Assembly (NCBI GenBank): GCA_030608825.1
Contig: JAUWDL010000047.1
Span: forward strand, 1 to 7,904
Origin: Gemmatimonadales bacterium
GTDB taxonomy: Bacteria; Gemmatimonadota; Gemmatimonadetes; Palauibacterales; Palauibacteraceae
Reading direction: 5' to 3'
Length of the DNA stretch: 7,904 bases
The notes beneath the pieces were generated by a model, which searched no databases, had not been told where the DNA came from, and saw only the letters and a list, made by a program, of their open reading frames with translations. Each line of letters opens with the position of its first letter. Within the stretch, counting starts at the first letter, position 1. Shown one piece after another: positions 5,506-7,904 of this stretch. The translations under genes were made by a program, and so were the position numbers.

Positions 5506-6256
5506 GACCGCTTCCGGTACGACCGCTCGACCCACCATCGTCGTCTCCGACATTCACCTCGGCGAGATCCCGCCGGATGGCGAGCAGGCGTTCCTCTCCT
5601 TCCTGGAGTCGCTGCCCGGCAAGATCGACGAGCTGTTGATCAACGGCGACCTGTTCGATTTCTGGTTCGAGTACCGCAGCGTCATCCTGCGTCGCTACTT
5701 CCCGGTCCTGCGCCGCCTCGCCGACCTGGTCGACGCGGGCGTGCGGGTACGTCTCGTCGGTGGAAACCACGATGCCTGGACGGGCAGCTTCCTCGGCGAT
5801 GATGTGGGGATCGAGTTGCTCGACGCTCCCGTCACGACCGTGCTGGCGAACCGGCGCGCCTACGTGGCTCACGGCGACGGCCTGCTGGACGGCGAGGGCG
5901 CCTATCGGGCCTTTCGAGGACTGATCCGGAGTCGAGCGTTCCGCGCTCTCTTCCGGCTCGCGCCCCCGGATCTCTCGCTCCCGCTCGTACGGCGGGTCAG
6001 CGGGACGCCGGCCCGACTGGAAGGCCAGGCGGGGGATGATCACGAGCGGGCCGAGCGCCTCGGCGAACATGCCCGAGCCTTGCTCGCGAGCCGCCCCGAG
6101 ATCGACCTCGTCGTATTCGGGCACACCCACCGGCCCGAGCTGGTGGAGATAGAGCCCGGACGTCACTACCTGAACGCCGGAGACTGGATCCACCACCGCA
6201 GCTACGCGCTGCTCACGGCCGATTCGATCGAGCTCAGGCACTGGCACCCAGACTGA
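5504..6256 (+). CDS. lpxH: UDP-2,3-diacylglucosamine diphosphatase (LpxH family)
   Basis: A 250-aa metallophosphoesterase of lipid A synthesis: it cleaves UDP-2,3-diacylglucosamine to lipid X and UMP at the cytosolic face of the inner membrane. Seen: the full calcineurin-like metal-site set, SDIHLG (15-20, D16 and H18), NGDLFDFW (47-54, D49), GNHD (87-90), AHGDG (122-126, H123) and GHTHRP (206-211, H207 and H209), then LNAGDWIHHRSY (223-234). The lid region between HGD and GHTHRP (about 127-200) is helical and basic, as in LpxH. GDLFDFW and NAGDW point to LpxH rather than a generic phosphoesterase, although GNHD replaces the GNRD of E. coli LpxH, as in LpxH2-like forms. It is the only plus-strand gene in this part. 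Its ATG shares CATG with the divergent thioesterase start, and its end overlaps murI. Confidence 0.93.
   Translation: MTASGTTARPTIVVSDIHLGEIPPDGEQAFLSFLESLPGKIDELLINGDLFDFWFEYRSVILRRYFPVLRRLADLVDAGVRVRLVGGNHDAWTGSFLGDDVGIELLDAPVTTVLANRRAYVAHGDGLLDGEGAYRAFRGLIRSRAFRALFRLAPPDLSLPLVRRVSGTPARLEGQAGDDHERAERLGEHARALLASRPEIDLVVFGHTHRPELVEIEPGRHYLNAGDWIHHRSYALLTADSIELRHWHPD
5511..5515 (-). promoter_or_regulatory. Shine-Dalgarno supporting the thioesterase ATG at 5505
   Basis: GGAAG on the minus strand, five bases before the ATG. It is the best ribosome-binding match among the three possible thioesterase starts (5553, 5505, 5460) and is the reason the 5505 start was chosen. It lies inside the first codons of lpxH on the other strand. 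Confidence 0.5.
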
Positions 6257-7064
6257 CCCACTCCAGGCTGTCGACCGGCTCTCCCAGGAACCGCTTCGCC
6301 ACGGCGCCGAACTGCCGGGCGTCATCCGTCACGAAGTAGCGGGCCGTGGCCGGGCGACCGGTCGGCTCGGCGGCGATCTCCAGATCGGCCAGGGTGCTGG
6401 CGACGACCGACGCCGTGGCCTCCGCGGAATCGATGAGCTCCACTCCCGCAGCGACTTCGGTGAGAAGCGGCTTGAGCAGCGGGTAGTGGGTGCAGCCCAG
6501 CACGAGCGTGTCGATCTCTCTTCGCAGCAGAGGCTCCAGGTACCGCTCGGCCGTGAGGCGCGCCACGTCACCACGTGTCCATCCTTCCTCGGCAAGCGCG
6601 ACGAAGAGCGGACACGGCACGCTCAGGACGGTCGCGTCGGGACGCAGCTCCCGGATCACCCGCTCGTAGATGCCGCTCTCGATGGTGCCCTGCGTCCCGA
6701 TGACCCCGATCCTGCCGCCGCGGGATCTCCGGACCGCCTCCGTCGCGCCCGGTTCGATGACGCCCACCACGGGGACCGGCACACGCGAGGCCACATCGTC
6801 GGCCGCCCGCGCGGTCGCGGTATTGCACGCGATCACGATGAGCTTCACGTCCCTGGCGAGCAGAAAATCGGCGGCTTCGCCGGCATATCGCCGGACCGTG
6901 TCCGGAGACTTCGGCCCGTAGGGGACGCGCGCGGTGTCCCCCAGGTAGAGGATCGACTCGAGGGGAAGCCGCTCACGCAGGGCATGCACCACCGTCAGCC
7001 CTCCGACGCCCGAGTCGAAGACACCGATCGGCGCGTGCCCAAGCAGCTCCGGCGGGCGGTTCAT
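6234..7064 (-). CDS. murI: Glutamate racemase
   Basis: A 276-aa cytosolic cofactor-independent racemase that converts L- to D-glutamate for peptidoglycan stem peptides. Seen: IGVFDSGVGGLTV (13-25, catalytic-site D17/S18), YLGDTARVPYG (40-50), the first catalytic cysteine in IACNTATA (78-85, C80), VIGTQGTI (121-128), ALAEEG (156-161), and the second catalytic cysteine in LGCTHYPLL (189-197, C191 followed by T192/H193). Length and motifs are those of a complete enzyme. The ATG at 7064 has a modest AGGTCGGG immediately upstream. It follows the DUF5683 gene by 19 nt on the same strand and is probably in the same transcript. Its last 23 bases overlap the convergent lpxH 3' end, so there is no room for an intergenic terminator there. 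Confidence 0.97.
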   Translation of the reverse strand: MNRPPELLGHAPIGVFDSGVGGLTVVHALRERLPLESILYLGDTARVPYGPKSPDTVRRYAGEAADFLLARDVKLIVIACNTATARAADDVASRVPVPVVGVIEPGATEAVRRSRGGRIGVIGTQGTIESGIYERVIRELRPDATVLSVPCPLFVALAEEGWTRGDVARLTAERYLEPLLRREIDTLVLGCTHYPLLKPLLTEVAAGVELIDSAEATASVVASTLADLEIAAEPTGRPATARYFVTDDARQFGAVAKRFLGEPVDSLEWVSLGASA

Positions 7065-7083
7065 CCCGACCTGGCCATGCGTC

Positions 7084-7638
7084 TCAAAACAGCTTCACGG
7101 GATAGCTGAACTCGACCCCGGGAGAGCCGTCCTGCGGCGGACGCACCTCGCCTTCGAACCCGGTGAACTGTGCCGATACCCAGGCGTCCACACCGCTGAA
7201 CAGCATCCAGAGGCCGGTGAAGAGCATCCAATCCTCCCGGGCCCCCGTTCGGCTGTCGACCAGCTCCTCGTCCTCGGCGCGCTTGGCCGCGTTCACCTCC
7301 GCGTTGGACTTCAGGATCATGAAGACGCCGCCGGACCACACCGTGAAGTAGATGGCACCTCGCGCCGGCTGGTGCGCGGCGGTCTGACCCCAGCCCGGGA
7401 GGATGACCGAGCGGAGCATGGCGCCGGCGGGACTGACCGGCTGCTCGCTATCCGGGGCCGCCTGATCGGCCTCCTCCTCCTGGTCCACGGTGCCGCCCTC
7501 CTCCGGATCCTCTTCCGCCCGGAGTGTGTCCTGGCCGGCGGGAAGAGGCTCCGGTTCCTGCGCTCGCAGACCCGGGGCCGGGGCGGCAAACGCGAGGGCC
7601 GCAGCCGTGAGCAGCACGACGAGGAACCGGCGAAGCAC
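7084..7638 (-). CDS. DUF5683-type exported/membrane protein
   Basis: A 184-aa protein. The signal peptide (MLRRFLVVLLTAAALAFAAP...) probably ends near residue 26 (GLRA|Q). An acidic Glu/Asp/Pro-rich linker follows at about 28-66. The DUF5683-like region begins near residue 75 with AMLRSVILPGWGQ, then the hydrophobic segments GAIYFTVWSGGVFMIL (95-110) and WMLFTGLWMLFSGVDAW (137-153), ending GVEFSYPVKLF. The RS..LPG.GQ motif and paired short helices are the hallmarks I use for DUF5683, a family of unknown function common in FCB-group bacteria. The frame stays open to 7797, but that extension runs through the tRNA-Sec gene and cannot be coding; the first plausible start after the tRNA is the GTG at 7638. 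No Shine-Dalgarno is visible. Likely cotranscribed with murI. Confidence 0.8.
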   Translation of the reverse strand: MLRRFLVVLLTAAALAFAAPAPGLRAQEPEPLPAGQDTLRAEEDPEEGGTVDQEEEADQAAPDSEQPVSPAGAMLRSVILPGWGQTAAHQPARGAIYFTVWSGGVFMILKSNAEVNAAKRAEDEELVDSRTGAREDWMLFTGLWMLFSGVDAWVSAQFTGFEGEVRPPQDGSPGVEFSYPVKLF

Positions 7639-7649
7639 CGATTGGCAAA

Positions 7650-7747
7650 TGGCGGGAGCGTCTGGGAATCGAACCCAGCCAACGACCTTCACGGCCGTCG
7701 TGTCGGTTTTGAAGACCGCAGGAGACACCAGTCCTCCATCCGCTCCC
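7650..7747 (-). tRNA. selC: tRNA-Sec (selenocysteine), anticodon TCA, CCA encoded
   Basis: A 98-nt tRNA that inserts selenocysteine at UGA codons marked by a SECIS element, delivered by SelB. Seen on the minus strand: acceptor arms GGGAGCG (7747-7741) and CGCTCCC (7660-7654), discriminator G, encoded CCA (7652-7650); anticodon loop CTTCAAA (7714-7708) with TCA at 7712-7710, closed by CGGT/ACCG; a long variable arm with stem ACGAC/GTCGT (7701-7697 and 7686-7682); T arm CTGGG-TTCGATT-CCCAG (7678-7662); and an extended D stem with a four-base loop. The long variable arm, UCA anticodon and extended D stem are diagnostic of tRNA-Sec. Odd points: the eighth acceptor pair would be G7740 against A7661, and the outer anticodon-stem pair G7719 against A7703. 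It lies 46 nt after ridA and 11 nt before the DUF5683 start. An amber/opal suppressor tRNA-Ser is very unlikely. Confidence 0.94.
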
Positions 7748-7793
7748 GTGGACCCTGGTGGACCGGGCGTTCCGTCGCCGGCCTCTCCAGAGC

Positions 7794-7904
7794 TCACCGT
7801 CGCTTCGCAACCACGTCCACCTCGATCCGCGCGTCCTTGGGAAGACGAGCCACCTCGACGGTGGACCGGGCGGGATACGGCTCGTCGAGGTACTCCGCGT
7901 AGAT
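7794..7904 (-). CDS. RidA-family (YjgF/UK114) reactive-intermediate deaminase, C-terminal end (cut by window edge)
   Basis: Only the last 36 residues are present. They read [20 protein letters not shown] then [16 protein letters not shown], which is the strongly conserved end of RidA proteins. The PARS motif (11-14) carries the arginine (Arg105 in E. coli RidA) that binds the carboxylate of the 2-aminoacrylate-type imine substrate, and the following [11 protein letters not shown].. strand is typical. RidA trimers hydrolyse reactive enamines and imines released by PLP enzymes, in the cytosol. The arginine suggests an active RidA subfamily member, but subfamily placement needs the missing N-terminus. 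It is co-directional with selC, DUF5683 and murI downstream. Confidence 0.93.
   Translation of the reverse strand: MYAEYLDEPYPARSTVEVARLPKDARIEVDVVAKRR

Noticed and set aside
7748..7793. 46-nt gap between ridA and selC examined for a promoter, terminator or SECIS-like hairpin
   Set aside because: Only a short direct GTCCAC repeat is visible; no box or stable stem-loop could be supported by eye. Reading through the ridA TGA gives no RidA-like sequence, so it is not a Sec codon.
7639..7797. N-terminal extension of the DUF5683 frame up to 7797
   Set aside because: Most of it is the tRNA-Sec gene read as protein; the signal peptide begins after the tRNA at the GTG at 7638.

Overview
The window is about 7.9 kb of GC-rich, gene-dense chromosomal DNA from a Gram-negative (diderm) bacterium. 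LPS-type outer-membrane genes (lpxH, lptE), a Lol/Lpt-neighbourhood lipoprotein and a DUF5683-type envelope protein show a diderm. The style of the proteins, the GC content and a selenocysteine tRNA suggest Gemmatimonadota or a related FCB-like phylum. That placement is inference; no 16S or marker-gene comparison was possible. Coding density is near 95% and there are no insertion sequences, phage genes, CRISPR arrays or other signs of recent transfer.

Layout. (1) Positions 1-743, minus strand: the N-terminal third of an Mrp/NBP35-type Fe-S carrier ATPase (cut by the window edge), with a 126-aa multi-pass membrane protein 10 nt upstream of it. (2) Positions 744-873: a 130-nt divergent intergenic region with a 10-bp palindrome and a candidate -10 box, leading to (3) a 66-aa two-helix membrane protein on the plus strand (874-1074). 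(4) Positions 1082-5505, minus strand: a compact six-gene run in which every neighbour overlaps. In transcription order it holds a YbgC-like acyl-CoA thioesterase, a LolA/LolB-like lipoprotein, LptE, a one-helix membrane protein, a CPA2 cation/proton antiporter and HemC. (5) Positions 5504-6256, plus strand: LpxH, whose start codon shares the same CATG with the divergent thioesterase start. (6) Positions 6234-7904, minus strand: the C-terminal end of a RidA-family deaminase, then selC (tRNA-Sec, anticodon TCA), a secreted or membrane DUF5683 protein beginning 11 nt after the tRNA, and MurI, whose 3' end overlaps lpxH by 23 bp.

How the genes fit together. Most of the window serves the cell envelope: LpxH makes lipid X for lipid A, LptE is the lipoprotein partner of the LPS translocon LptD, MurI supplies D-glutamate for peptidoglycan, and the unnamed lipoprotein, one-helix protein and DUF5683 protein are probably envelope components. 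HemC (tetrapyrrole synthesis), the Mrp ATPase (Fe-S assembly), RidA (imine detoxification) and selC (selenocysteine insertion) are housekeeping. I see no convincing novel defence, mobile or biosynthetic system. The points most worth a second look are selC with non-canonical pairs and an mRNA start immediately downstream, the shared start codons at the lpxH divergon, and the fully overlapping LPS/heme operon.
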